Assembly (NCBI RefSeq): GCF_003286645.3
Contig: NZ_CP127382.2
Location: forward strand, 1,302,001-1,366,000
Direction of reading: 5' to 3'
Origin: Aerococcus tenax
GTDB lineage: Bacteria; Bacillota; Bacilli; Lactobacillales; Aerococcaceae
Length of the DNA stretch: 64,000 nucleotides
Below the pieces are notes generated by a model. The model saw nothing but the letters and a program-made list of their open reading frames with translations, was not told the DNA's origin and did no database searches. Below, in pieces: positions 45,540 through 57,992 of the stretch. Position numbers and translations under genes: made by a program. Numbering within the stretch: the stretch's first letter is position 1; every line of letters begins with the position of its first letter.

Positions 45540-48500
45540 CTAATTATTTCAGACATGGCCACAGATAAACTGTGAGTCGATTCGCTGTGCGCTACAGAAG
45601 TGCTGTAGGCACTTGCCGATGCTGCTTGTGACATGGCTTCAGAGAGACTATGTGCTGATTGACTAGCAACTTGGGATGTGCTATGTGCCAATTCACTTGC
45701 CGCTTGTGAAGTTGCTACAGATGTGCTTGCCACTTGGCTTATCGCTTCGGAAGTTGCTACGGATGCGCTGTGGGCAGATTCTGAAGCTGCTGTTGAAGCA
45801 CTATAAGCAGATTGGCTATTTGCTACTGATGTACTGTAGGCACTTGCTGACGCTGCTTGTGACATTGCTACTGACGTGCTTGTCACTTGGCTTACTGCTT
45901 CTGATGTTGCCACCGATGCGCTGTGAGCCGATTGACTAGCTGCTACGGATGCACTGTGAGCGGATTCGGAAGCTACTGTTGAAGCACTATAAGCAGACTG
46001 GCTATTCGCTACGGATGTACTGTAGGCGCTTGCTGACGCCGCTTGGGACATAGCTACTGATAAACTATTAGCTGAGTTTGATGCAGCTACAGACGCACTA
46101 TGAGCGGACTCGCTTGCTGCTTGAGACATCGCTAATGAGGTACTTGCTACCTGACTCACTGCTTCAGAGGTCGCTACTGACGCGCTATGTGCGGATTCGG
46201 AAGCTGCTTGCGACATTGCTACAGATGTGCTTGCTACTTGACTCACTGCTTCTGAGATTGCTACTGATGCACTATGAGCGGATTCGCTGGCTGCTACGGA
46301 CGCACTATGAGCAGATTCACTTGCTGCTTGGGACATTGCAACAGATAAACTATTCGCCGATTCGCTAGCAGCTTGTGACATGGCTACCGATGTGCTTGCC
46401 GCTTGACTCACTGCTTCTGAGGTTGCTATTGAAGCGCTGTGAGCTGATTGACTAGCCGCTACAGATGCGCTATGGGCAGATTCGCTGTTCGCTACGGATG
46501 TACTGTAGGCACTGGCTGAAGCTGCTTGGGACATCGCTACGGATGTGCTTGCAACTTGACTTACTGCTTCTGAAGTCGCTACTGATGCGCTATGGGCAGA
46601 TTGACTAGCCACTACGGATGTACTGTGCGCTGATTCACTGGCGGCTTGTGACATGGCTACTGACGTGCTTGTCACTTGGCTTACTGCTTCTGAAGTCGCC
46701 ACCGAGGCACTGTGTGCGGATTCGCTAGCTGCTGTTGAAGCACTATAAGCAGACTGACTATTCGCTACGGATGTACTGTAGGCGCTTGCTGAGGCCGCTT
46801 GAGACATTGCTTCAGATAAGCTATGAGCGGATTCAGATGCAGCTACTGACGTGCTTACTGCTTGGCTCACTGCTTCTGAAGTTGCTACTGATGCGCTGTG
46901 GGCAGATTGACTAGCGGCTACTGATGCACTGTGGGCAGATTCAGACGCAGCTACTGATGCATCGTGAGCTGCTTCGGAAGTGCTTGCTGCTTGACTTACT
47001 GCTTCGGAAGTTGCTACGGATGCGCTATGTGCAGACTGGCTGTGCGCTACTGACGTGCTGTAGGCACTTGCCGAAGCTGCTTGGGACATGGCGACTGAAG
47101 TGCTTGCCACCTGGCTTACTGCTTCTGATGTTGCCACTGATGCGCTATGAGCCGATTGACTCGCCGCAACAGACGCACTATGTGCAGATTCAGACGCAGC
47201 TACTGAAGTACTTGCTACTTGGCTGACTGCTTCTGAAGTCGCTACTGATGCGCTGTGTGCCGATTGACTCGCTGCTACGGACGCACTGTGAGCGGATTCG
47301 CTGTTCGCTACTGACGTGCTATAGGCACTTGCTGAAGCCGCTTGGGACATGGCAACAGATAAACTATGCGCTGATTCGCTAGCTGCTTCGGAAGTCGCTA
47401 CTGATGCGCTATAGGCAGATTGACTAGCTGCTACGGATGTACTGTGCGCTGATTCACTGGCGGCTTGTGACATGGCTACTGATGTGCTTGTCACTTGGCT
47501 TACTGCTTCTGAGGTTGCTACGGATGCACTATGAGCCGATTGACTAGCTGCTACTGAGGCACTGTAGGCACTTGCTGAGGCCGCTTGTGACATTGCTTCA
47601 GATAAGCTATGAGCGGATTCAGATGCAGCTACTGACGTGCTTGCTGCTTGGCTCACTGCTTCTGAAGTTGCTACCGAAGCGCTATGAGCCGATTGACTAG
47701 CTGCTACGGACGCACTATGAGCAGACTCGCTAGCTGCTTGGGACATCGCTACGGATGTGCTTGCCACTTGACTCACTGCTTCTGAGGTTGCTAGTGATGC
47801 GCTGTGAGCCGATTGACTAGCAGCTACGGATGCACTATGAGCGGACTCGCTAGCTGCTTGGGACATCGCTAGTGATGTGCTTGCCACTTGGCTTACTGCT
47901 TCTGAAGTCGCTACTGATGCACTGTGTGCCGATTGACTAGCGGCTACCGATGCACTGTGCGCGGACTCACTGTTCGCTACTGATGTACTGTAAGCACTTG
48001 TTGAGGCTGCTTGTGACATGGCTACAGATAAACTGTTAGCTGAATTCGATGCAGCTACTGATGCATCGTGAGCTGCTTCGGAAGTGCTTGCTGCTTGACT
48101 CACTGCTTCAGAAGTAGCCACTGATGCGCTATGAGCCGATTGACTAGCAGCAACAGACGCGCTATGAGTGGATTCGGATGCAGCTGCTGATGTGCTTGCC
48201 ACCTGACTCAATGCTTCGGAAGTCGCTACTGAAGCGCTATGGGCAGATTGACTAGCAGCTTCGGATGCACTATGAGCGGACTCACTAGCTGCTTGGGACA
48301 TCGCTTCAGATAAACTATTAGCTGAATTCGATGCAGCTACAGACGCACTGTGAGCTGATTCTGAAGCTGCTGCGGAAGCGCTATACGCACTTGCTGAGGC
48401 CGCTAGAGACATTGCTTCAGATAAGCTATGAGCGGATTCAGATGCAGCTACAGACGTACTTGCTACTTGACTTACCGCTTCGGAAGTCGCCACAGATGCG

Positions 48501-49130
48501 CTATGGGCAGATTGACTAGCAGCTACGGATGCACTATGAGCGGACTCACTAGCTGCTTGGGACATCGCTTCAGATAAACTATTGGCTGAGTTTGATGCCG
48601 CTACAGACGCACTATGAGTTGATTCAGACGCAGCTACTGATGTACTTGCTACTTGGCTCACTGCTTCGGAAGTCGCTACTGACGCGCTATGTGCGGATTG
48701 ACTAGCGGCTACAGATGTACTGTGTGCGGATTCTGAAGCTGCTTGAGACATCGCTACGGATGTGCTTGCTACTTGACTCACTGCTTCTGAAGTTGCTACT
48801 GATGCGCTATGAGCCGATTGACTAGCAGCAACAGACGCACTGTGAGCAGATTCGGATGCAGCTACTGACGTGCTATAGGCGCTTGCTGATGCCGCTTGGG
48901 ACATTGCCTCTGACAAGCTGTGCTCAGATTCAGACGCAGCTGCTGAGGTACTTGCTACTTGGCTTACAGCCTCGGAAGTTGCCACTGATGCACTGTGAGC
49001 CGATTGACTAGCGGCTACAGACGCACTGTGCGCGGATTCGGATGCAGCTGCTGATGTGCTATAAGCGCTTGCTGAAGCTGCTTGGGACATAGCTACGGAT
49101 AAGCTATGCGCTGATTCACTCACTGCATTC
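45540..49130 (-). repeat. SRRP repeat region 2, about 40-residue Ser/Ala/Val repeats
   Basis: Roughly 120-bp (40-residue) tandem repeats built of SAHSASVAASQ, SVATSEAVSQVASTS and MSQAASESAHS blocks. I count about 22 copies of the VATSEA block. This is the predicted heavily O-glycosylated stalk. Block order is shuffled and codons differ between copies, so the array is old rather than freshly expanded. The opposite strand shows long spurious frames rich in Leu and Cys. Confidence 0.93.
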
Positions 49131-49554
49131 TGCGTAGATTCAGATAATGAATCATTGTCTTTTTCAACGTTTACCGTCACATTATCATGGTCTACCTGAC
49201 CAGTTGGATAATTTGTAACAACAGCTGGTAGACTCTGAACACTATCTTCTTTATGCCCAGCAGCTGGCGTATAAGTAATTTCCCCAGTTATTGGGTTAAT
49301 TGAAGCTGTATCACCATTATCCAAAGTCACTTCAGTTGTTGTTACACCTGCTGTGTTCGGATCTTGGAAAGCGAATGTTGTTCCAGTTGGTACATCGGAC
49401 ATCGCCTTCTTAGTAGTGATTGTCTTCAATGGGTCGTTTGGATAAGCAGGGTCTTGAATTTCAGCTTCAGTGAAAATGGTTGGCTTGATCGTGATCGAAC
49501 CTTGGCCAGATTCTGCATGATTTACTGCAGGATATGCTGTATCATAGACGGCTT

Positions 49555-51280
49555 TATCCTTCATCTTAACTGTCACAGTAACGTCAGCTTGATCCTTAGT
49601 CCCATCTGGATATTCCACAGTAACTGGCACAGTATAGTTTCCTGGAGTCTTGCCATCTGGTAAGGCACTTGGATTATCCACCGTTACGTTTGGCGTTTGA
49701 CCTGGATAGGCTGGATTCTCTTCGTAGCCAGGAACTGTTACTGCTTTTTCAATATCAGCTGTAGTTGTTGGATCCCCATATTCTTTTTCAACTGGAGCCA
49801 CACTTGGATCGTACTTATCGTTTTCTGGTTGAGGCTTAACCGTTACAGTTGCTGTAACTTCATCAACTGTTCCATCTGGATACGTAACCTTAACCGGAAT
49901 ATTAACCTGTGTCTCAGTTGGATGGTTGGTCCCCGGTGTAAAGCTGATAAGTCCAGTATCTGGATCAATTGTTGCTTTATCCCCATCTGCTGTATTGAAA
50001 CCTGTGCCACCAGTACCTACATTAATGCTAAATTTGGTTCCTGCTGGCGGAGTGACCCCTTGCTCTTGATGAGAAGGACCGGTTGGATCATTTGGATCGT
50101 TCGGCACATTAGCAGTAAAGTTAGGCGTTAACTCAGTAGCTGTTGATTCACCAGCTGTAACTGTTGGTTGAGGATAGCTTGGTTGATAGGTGTCTTCATT
50201 CGATTTATTAACAACAACCTTAACGGTCACTGGATCTGTTGTGCCATCTGGATACTCTACAGTAACTGGTACCTCATGAACACCTGGGGTCTTGCCATCT
50301 GGTAAAGCATTTGGATTATCGACAGTTACTGTTGGTTGTGGTAAAGCTTCACCGTTCTCTCCAGTTGTTGGATAGTTTGGAACCGTTACTGAATTCTTGA
50401 TTTCTTCTTCCGTTGGAGATTGACCATAGTCTTTTTCAATTGGAGTTACTTCAGGTGTGTACTTATCGTTTTCCGGTTGAGGCTTAACAGTTACAGTAAC
50501 AGTCGCTGGATCTGTCGTCCCATCTGGATAAGTCACAGTTATAGGAACTTCATGAACACCTGGCGTGTTGCCGTCTGGTAAGGTCGCTGGATCATCAATC
50601 GTTACGGTTGGTGTTTTTCCTGGATAAGATGGATTTTCGTGGTAACCAGGTACAGTTACCGCACCCTTGATCTCATCTTCAGTGGTTGCCTGACCGTAGT
50701 CTTTCTCAACTGGTTGTACTTCAGGTTGATACTTATCTTTTTCAGGCTGTGGTTTAACCGTTACCGTAACTTCTGTTTGGTCTTGTGTGCCATCTGGATA
50801 AGTTACTGTCACTGGAACCTTGTGTTCGCCTGGGGTATTTCCATCTGGTAAAGCATTTGGATCATCCACTGTTACGGTTGGCGTTTGACCTGGATAAGAT
50901 GGGTTTTCTTGGTAACTAGGTACAGTTACCGCATTCTTGATTTCATCTTCAGTAGTTTCTTGACCATAGTCTTTGTTGATCGGTGTTACTTCAGGCGTGT
51001 ACTTATCCTTTTCCGGTTGTTCCTTAACCGTTACAGTAACAGTCGCTGGATCTGTTGTCCCATCTGGATAAGTCACAGTTACAGGGACTTCATGAACACC
51101 TGGGGTCTTCCCGTCTGGTAAAGCATTTGGATTATCAATCGTAACAGTTGGCGTTTGACCTGGATGAGCTGGATTTTCTTGGTAACCAGGTACAGTTATG
51201 GCTTTCTTGATTTCATCTTCAGTTGGCGATTGACCGTAGTCTTTTTCAACTGGGTTTACAGTCGGATCATAGAGTTCATT
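49555..51280 (-). repeat. Rib/alpha-like repeats of the SRRP
   Basis: Five units of about 85-90 residues share EKDYGQ, DEIKxAVTVPxY, NALPDGKTPG and VTVTYPDGT. Four lie in a row (about 51.27-50.19 kb). A different YPDG-type domain follows, then a fifth unit (about 49.82-49.56 kb). Such immunoglobulin-like units form stiff stalks in Rib, alpha-C and related surface proteins. Confidence 0.88.
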
Positions 51281-54200
51281 CTCAGGCTTGCGGGTAATGT
51301 CAACATAGACATCGACGGTATCTGTTGTGTTATCCGCATAAGTAATGGTGACTGGAATTTGAACGGTTTGGCCAGCCTTGCCTTCAGTGAAGCTTGCAGG
51401 GATAGTGATTGAGCCGTCAGCGTTGACGGTGACGCCTGCTTCGCTTGTCGTGAATTGGCTAACTTCTGGATGAGCCACTTGGCCGTTCTTGATGAAGGTT
51501 GGTGCAGCGACGGTGTCAGCTTGACCTTCTTCAACGGAAACATTGTCATAGCCTGGCTCGAATTCCTCAGCCATAGTAACTTTTTGCCATTGGGCATAGA
51601 CAGTGGTTGAGTTTTGGAAGGCGGTTTCAGGCGTAATGTAGTTACCTGAGCCGTCTTGGGCGGTATTCCAACCTAAGAAACGGTAACCTTCCAAGGTCGG
51701 ATCATTGGCCATATTGCCTTCGAGACCGTTATTGGTGTAACCCACTTCATTGGAGAAGTCTTCGTTCCGAGGAACATCGGAGTTCTCAATGGCTGTCGTG
51801 TTGCCAGCTGCATCATTCGTTTCTACTGGCGCAGCGTAAGTCATCACGCGACGAGCAGAGGTCCCGTTAGGATTGTTGAGATCGTAAGTCACCTGGATAA
51901 GCACGCGGGCGATAACCGCATCTGAACCTACAGACGTTTGGATGGCTTCCTCATCTTCAGAAAGCGCTCTTTCTTCGGCGTCTTTAGCGGTTTGGTAGTT
52001 AAAGGATCTTGCCACAATTGGTGAATCCTTGACTACCCGGTCTGTATCAGGAATGGCATATTCAAACTTATACAAGCCCTTGCCTGCTTCTGGATAAGTC
52101 TTGCCGCCTTCAACGGTGTAAGTTGCGCCTGGTTCTGCCGTGTTGCCTGACATAGTTCGAACATAGCGGGTCTGACCTGAATTGGCATCAATGTAGGAAA
52201 TTTCCACCAATTGGTTAGGCACATAGGTATAGCCGGTAATCACCTTGTCAAAGTCATACATATCCTTAACGACTGGCATGTATTGGGTTCTGTCGAGTAA
52301 GGCTGAAGAGTTCACTTCTGTCCCGATGATTAAACGTGGGGCATAGGATGTTTCAGCCTGACCTTGACCAAATTCAGCAACCTTGACACCATTGATATAA
52401 ACTTCACCGCTGTTATCAACTAATTTACCATTTGCTCCGGTATAGAGGCTAATATCGGATCCAGCGGCTAGCTTGAAGTCGTGAGGCAAGGTATAGGTAT
52501 AAACCGTATTATTGGCATTGACATCAAAGTCGTAGCGGGCATCGGACCCTCTGGCACCACGGGAAGCTGGGTAAACCCCTAAGTGACCGATGATTGGTGC
52601 TTCGCCAGCTTTCATGGCTAATTTAGAAGCAGAATCTGCCCAATAGAGGATCTCACCATTGACCAAGTCTGACCGTTTGACACCCTGGTTAGTTGGTCTA
52701 GCAAAGCGGATTTCAATTTTATCCCCTTGTCTAGCTACAACATCCTGATTTGTTGTCATCTTCACCCGGTCAATCCCATGGTCATTTTCAATGATCATGC
52801 CCGTATGAACTGAAATCGCAGTCATTTCAGGCTGTTGATTATTGATGGTTGGGTAAAGTTTCTTCAGATTGTCTGAATCGATATTCAAAGTTGTCAAGGT
52901 AAATTGTTGGCCTGATAGCTCAGTCGAAACATTATCGATAAAGCCTTGGGTTCCCTTGTTGGTGTAAACAATCTGGCCGATTTCATCGTTGGTTTCGAAT
53001 TCTTCAGGTGCGTAAATAACATAGGCCATATCCCCAACCACATTGACCTGGCGTCGAGTGAATCCTGTGCGGACATCATTTGGATTAACGGCGCCCTTCA
53101 TTCCTGAAGTGATAGAAGGCTCAACATAACCAATATAGCCAAATTCGTCTTCCTTGAGAACATCTAAGAGTTCCTTATCGAAAGCCAAACGATAGGCAAT
53201 GGATTGACCGTTGAGATTTTCATTTCGGTTATTAGTATCCTTCTTGTGGAATTGACTCGCCACATAGAGCTTGTTTTCAGACGGATTGTAAGAAACCGTA
53301 TTTTGGCTAGACACAAAATCTGGGGCCTGGTCGACAGAAGATATAACTTGCAGGTAAGGATTGAGTCCTGTCTTCAGGTTAGTAGAAGTTGTCTTAGGAA
53401 TAGTCACGGACTGGGTGTAGGCCCCATAACCGGTCAATTTCATATTAGAATCGGCCGTGTCTCCCATAAATTTAGTGTAAACATTCCCATTAGCATCGAG
53501 AAGCCGAGCCTGGATCGTCGTGTCAATGTTATCCAACTCTTCTCGGGTCACATTGTCCCGCAGGTAGAGACGGATAGGCGAACGCTTGGTCTCGGTTCCT
53601 GTCTCGATATTGTTCATCACTAAGATCTTATTATTAGCCTGGCTACCATTAGTGAAGCGGTAAACTTCGCCATTTCGGTCTTCATAGTAAGACTTGGTCC
53701 AGTCGATCCGTTTCTGAAGATCATCAGAAATCCTTAAGTTAAGTCGATTCCAAGCGTAAGCTGAACGCGGGGTATGGGTATACATCATATCAATCACTTG
53801 ATCCCCATCAGCTGTCTCATGGAAGCCCTTGTATTTCAATTGCTGAACACTCAAACAAAGGTTCGGATGGGTTATTGATGACTCTTAATTGTTGTCCAGG
53901 TTCCAATTCCCAACGCATGGAATTTTGACCCTTAATGGAATCTTCATCCCAGTTAGGCTCCAGATAATACTTCTTACCCGTATCCACGTCTTCAAAGTAT
54001 TTCCGGCCATCTTGGTCGATCTTCGGTGTCAAGATCGTATCTGCTGTGGTCGAATCGTTGAGGTCAGAAATAATCTTATCGACCTCTGCTGTGGATTGGG
54101 CAGTATCGATCTTAGCTTGAACAGCTGCCACATGGGCTGGGTCAGCGCTAGTGGCTTGCGAATTAGTGGCTTGGGTCCGTGCGTCTAGGATGGTCTTGGC

Positions 54201-55451
54201 GCTCGCTTTAGCGGATTCTTTCACACGGTTCAGTTCCGCTTCCTTCTGCGCTTTGTTTTCAGCACTTTCCTCTCCTGGCCCGACATTAGCGGCAGGATAC
54301 TTAGCTTGAGCTTCTTGGACCACTGCAGAAATTTCTCCAATGGTATTTGCCGCATCGATTTGTGCCTTATAAGCTGCTAAGTCGCTGCTTGCTCCTGCCT
54401 TGCCGGCTAAGGCTTTCTCTAAGTCTTCCTTAACTTGAGCCTTATTACCCGCTAGATCGCTGACAGCCGCATAGTAACCCGCTTGGCCGCGATCATCTTC
54501 CTGGGCGGTTGAACGCTCTAGGCCTGCTTGTAAGTCATTAGCTTGACGTTCTGCTTCAGCTTTGGTTTTTCCATTATTTAAGCTCGCTGCTCCAGCCAGA
54601 TCCGTAGCATCACTAGCAGTTCTCGCCACAAAATTGTTGACTGGCACTTCAGGAATTTCTACCCCGCTAACTCCATAATGTTTTTCTGGACTAGAGGCAC
54701 TTCTTAAGCCAGCATCATTTTGAACCGCCAGGCGATCTTCAACAGCTTGTTCTCTTTCATCAGCCGCTACTGGAGCTTCTTGGCTTGGTGAAGCGGAGGC
54801 TTCCTCAATAACACCAGCATCCTTATCAACTAAGCTTTCTGAACTTTCACTAGAATTGGATTCAGATTCACTATCACTTTCACTAGTGGCAGCCGATTCT
54901 GATGCGCTAATCGTAGCGGATTCAGAACTTGAGACAGAAGCTGATTCAGAGGCTAACAATGACTCGGATTCGCTAAGAGATTCAGACTCACTAATTGAAA
55001 GTGATTCCGATTCACTGGCACTCACTGATGCGGAGGCACTTTGGTCAATGTTTTCTGAAGCTTCATCCGCGACTTCACTTGCTTGAACCGTTTCGGTCGT
55101 TGATTCGGCTGCCTTCAATGCGGCGGAATCGGTATTAACTAAGGTTTCTTTTTCAAGAACTTTTTCCTTAGGTAGTTCATCCGCATTCACTTGTGGTGTG
55201 GTTAAGGCTGCACCACCGGCTAAGGCACCTAAGGCAGTCAGTCCTTTAAATAGGTACTCCTTTTTATCTGTTGAAGGCTTTTCTTCAACTTGGGAGGATT
55301 CAATATGCTCAATTACGGGTGATTTTCCGAAGAAACGCAGTAAACCAAATTGTGAAAGACATGATTTCACCCAGGACTTCCCGGCTTTGTACATCTTCAC
55401 TCGTGTCTTACGTTCAGTTTCTAGATAATCCCCATGCCTAAATTTCCTCAT

Positions 55452-55855
55452 ATGCAACTCCTTCTTAATAACAATTAAAAGACATAGATCAGACTAAAAA
55501 TATAAGAAAATACCTGAGACAATAAGGGCTCAAGGTACATTATTTAGTTAGGATTATCTCATATTTTTTGTAAAAATAAAGCAAATTTAAGATTTTATAC
55601 GCTTTAGTGTATTCTTTTTCGCAAAAAAGAACATTATTTTAGAAAATTGTATTTATTTATATATTTATCCAATTGTGGTCAAGCTGAAATGGTCTTTAAT
55701 GGTTCTTAGAACTGAGTTTGACGACGACTTTAAAACAAAAATTTTTACCTTTTTCCAAGAAAAAAGCTCCTAGCTTAGCGATTAACTAAGATAAGAGCTT
55801 AGGAGGTTGTTGTGTATTTAGTGTTAACTGAATCTATTTATAAAGTCTGACCTGT
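55452..55855. other. AT-rich gap upstream of the SRRP gene
   Basis: It holds the SRRP leader and promoter region and the M20 operon terminator. A possible -10 (TATAAA on the minus strand near 55597-55602, following GCG) has a poor -35. No ORF is seen. Confidence 0.4.
55760..55807 (-). terminator. Terminator of the metQ-M20 operon
   Basis: On the minus strand CCTCCTAAGCTC...CTTAG-TTAATCG-CTAAG-C-TAGGAG forms an imperfect long stem followed by CTTTTTTC, 50 bp after the M20 stop. Confidence 0.8.
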
Positions 55856-57070
55856 CTAGTTACCCTTGGCTAGGGCTACTTGGTGGTCAGCTTTAATTTG
55901 GGCTAATTTATCGGGATCGAGAATTAAATCCAAGCCGGTTAAGGCCAGTAAAGTGGCAGCAATACGGATGGAATCGAGCCCCTTGGCTGACTTCGCTGCG
56001 GCCACTAGTTCTGTTGAGTGGCCGGGTACGGGTTCTTCAGAAATGGCTAGGAAGGGTTGGATTGTAGGTACCACATAAGAAATATTGCCTACATCAGATG
56101 ACCCATGGGCTTGGCTATCTGGCTCCTTAACCGTATCTAAATCCAAGCCCACTTCGTCCGCATGACTGAAGAAAATCTCATCAAAGGAGGGAGTAATGAT
56201 CATATCATCGACCTTGTTTTGGAAGAGGCCAAACTTCAACTCTGCACCTGTGGCATGGGCGGCTCCTTCAGCAATTCTTTTTACTTTCTCTCTGACCTGG
56301 TCGAGCGTATGGCGGTTATAAGCACGAATATAGAAACGCCCCCGGCAATAATCCGGAATCACATTAGCCGCCTTACCGCCATCGAGAATCACGCCGTGGA
56401 TGCTGACATCATCATGGAGGTGAAGACGTAAGGCATCGATCCCGTTAAAGGTCAGAATTAATGGTTCCAAGGCTGAGATCCCGTCCTCTGGGTTAGCAGT
56501 AGCATGCGCTGACTTACCAAAGAATTCAATATCGACAGGATCATTAGCGTATAAGTGGCCACTAGGACTGGTGTCACCACCAGGATGCACACAGAGAGCC
56601 GCATCGACATCATCCAAAAAGCCTTCGCGGACAAAGCTTTCCTTGGCTGAGCCGTTCTCCCCACCTTCTTCACCAGGCGTCCCGTAGACCCGAATTTCAC
56701 CACCGACTTGATCAACAACCTGCTTCAAGGCCGCTGCGGCCAGGCTGGAATAATTACCAAAGAGATTGTGGCCACAGCCATGGCCAATATCAGGTAAGGC
56801 ATCGAATTCAGCCAAGTAAACCAGAGTCGGCCCTTCCTTGTCGCTCTTATAGCGGGCATCGAAGCCAGTGGGATGACCAGCGACGTCTTTTTTCACCGTA
56901 AAGCCTTCCTTTTCCAACTGCTTGGTTAAAACCTCTTGGGCAAAGTATTCATGGTTACTGGTTTCAGGATTGGCGTGGATTTTTAGGGCGTTGTCTTGGT
57001 AAGTGGCTAAATTGTCTTTGACATAGTTCTTAATGGTTTCTTGTAGGGCTTTTTTATCGGTAGTGGTCAT
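55856..57070 (-). CDS. M20 family metallopeptidase/amidohydrolase
   Basis: A 404-residue zinc hydrolase. It has the metal-binding motif GHGCGHNLFGNY, the catalytic GEEGGENGSAKE, the dimerisation domain starting near PVDIEFFGKSAHATANPEDG and the late histidine in PVPGHSTEL. It belongs with aminoacyl-hydrolases and N-acyl-amino-acid amidohydrolases of the AbgB/YxeP type. The frame extends 27 codons upstream into the metQ gap; GGAGAGG fits the ATG at 57070. It is 56 bp downstream of metQ under the same T-box, so it probably releases methionine, or a related amino acid, from an imported derivative. That last point is inference. Confidence 0.88.
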   Translation of the reverse strand: MTTTDKKALQETIKNYVKDNLATYQDNALKIHANPETSNHEYFAQEVLTKQLEKEGFTVKKDVAGHPTGFDARYKSDKEGPTLVYLAEFDALPDIGHGCGHNLFGNYSSLAAAALKQVVDQVGGEIRVYGTPGEEGGENGSAKESFVREGFLDDVDAALCVHPGGDTSPSGHLYANDPVDIEFFGKSAHATANPEDGISALEPLILTFNGIDALRLHLHDDVSIHGVILDGGKAANVIPDYCRGRFYIRAYNRHTLDQVREKVKRIAEGAAHATGAELKFGLFQNKVDDMIITPSFDEIFFSHADEVGLDLDTVKEPDSQAHGSSDVGNISYVVPTIQPFLAISEEPVPGHSTELVAAAKSAKGLDSIRIAATLLALTGLDLILDPDKLAQIKADHQVALAKGN

Positions 57071-57126
57071 TTGACATACTTCCTCTCCATGTGATGGTTT
57101 CGTTTTTGCTAGGGTGTGGTTAAGGT

Positions 57127-57966
57127 CTAATTGCGTCCAAATAGTTTCCAAGCAGCAACATTGGCCCCGTTGGATTTATCCTTAATCACTTGTTCAGTTT
57201 CATCAGTTTGGTAGGTATCAACAACCTTCTTATAGGTTGGGTTATCCTTATCTTCTTGGCGGGCTACCACAATATTCACATAAGGTTTAGACCGTTCATC
57301 GACCGGTTCTTTGAAAATAGCGTCTTGGGGTGCTAAACCGGCATCCACAGCATAACCACTGTTAATGAGAGCGATATCCACATCATTTAAGGTCCGTGGG
57401 GTTTGGGCCGCATCCATTTCTTCAATCTTTAAGTTTTTAGGATTTGAAGTAATGTCATCCACTGTTGGGGTAATGCCAGCGGCGTCATCCACTTCAATGA
57501 GACCAGCAGACTCTAAGAGGATAATGGCCCGGCCACCATTGGTCACGTCGTTAGGAATCGACACAGTGGCCCCGTCTTGTAATTCTGACAGGTCCTTAAT
57601 CTTATGGGAGTAGATCCCTAATGGTGCCACTACGGTATTCCCAATGGAGACTAAGTCCGTGCCGAATTGTTCATTGAATTTATCTAAGAAAACTTGGTGT
57701 TGGAAGGCATTGAGGTCAACTTCCCCCTCTTCCAAGGCCTTATTAGGTTGGTTATAGTCAGAGAATTTGACGTATTCCAAGTTAATCCCCTCACCTTTGA
57801 GACGTTCTTGGACGGTATCCCAGTCGCGGGTGTCATCCCCAACCACACCCAGTTTGACTGTGGTTTCTTGCTTGCCTTCACTGCCACTACCACTATTAGA
57901 CCCACAACCTGCCAAAGCAAGAATACTTAATGCACTTGTTACTAATACTTTTTGCCATTTCTTCAT
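57127..57966 (-). CDS. metQ: MetQ/NlpA family methionine-binding lipoprotein
   Basis: A 279-residue substrate-binding lipoprotein for a MetNI-type ABC importer. The lipobox is LALAGC, followed by a Gly/Ser linker. The NlpA domain includes VKLGVVGDDTRDWDTV, VDLNAFQHQVFLDKF, NGGRAIILLESAGLI and DIALINSGYAVDAGL. Residue patterns fit D/L-methionine binding, but related members bind other amino acids or dipeptides. metN and metI are not adjacent. A T-box leader lies directly upstream. Confidence 0.9.
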   Translation of the reverse strand: MKKWQKVLVTSALSILALAGCGSNSGSGSEGKQETTVKLGVVGDDTRDWDTVQERLKGEGINLEYVKFSDYNQPNKALEEGEVDLNAFQHQVFLDKFNEQFGTDLVSIGNTVVAPLGIYSHKIKDLSELQDGATVSIPNDVTNGGRAIILLESAGLIEVDDAAGITPTVDDITSNPKNLKIEEMDAAQTPRTLNDVDIALINSGYAVDAGLAPQDAIFKEPVDERSKPYVNIVVARQEDKDNPTYKKVVDTYQTDETEQVIKDKSNGANVAAWKLFGRN

Positions 57967-57992
57967 TATAAAGACCTCCTAATATTTTCCAT

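Larger units (their letters stand above)
44720..55451 (-). pseudogene. Giant serine-rich repeat adhesin (SRRP), interrupted by one frameshift
   Basis: Two frames, 55451-53817 and 53854-44720, together encode about 3,590 residues. The first has the accessory-Sec signal motif KMYKAGKSW (about 25 residues in) and a hydrophobic core ending near VNADE. A short Ser-rich region (SASASVSASESES) and an Ala-rich helical region follow. The second has a folded binding-type region (about 53.8-51.7 kb), a Listeria-Bacteroides-type repeat (GYRFLGWNTAQDGSGNYITP ending VYAQW), Rib/alpha-like repeats, a 3.6-kb Ser/Ala repeat region and an LPKTG anchor with KKRKEK tail. The frames join near 53852-53858 by one extra base or two missing (after NPSEPLF). 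AAGGAG precedes the ATG at 55451. If the break is real, no anchored adhesin is made. Confidence 0.9.

Noticed and set aside
45676..48519. Several plus-strand frames rich in Leu, Cys and Met
   Set aside because: They are mirror images of the repeated Ser/Ala codons of the SRRP on the other strand.
45540..49130. Possible CRISPR-like or satellite array
   Set aside because: Repeats are in frame with the SRRP, vary by codon, and have no constant repeat with unique spacers.
49364..51412. Plus-strand frames rich in Trp, Ile and Ser opposite the Rib-like repeats
   Set aside because: They repeat with the same period as the adhesin units and have no ribosome sites; antisense shadows.
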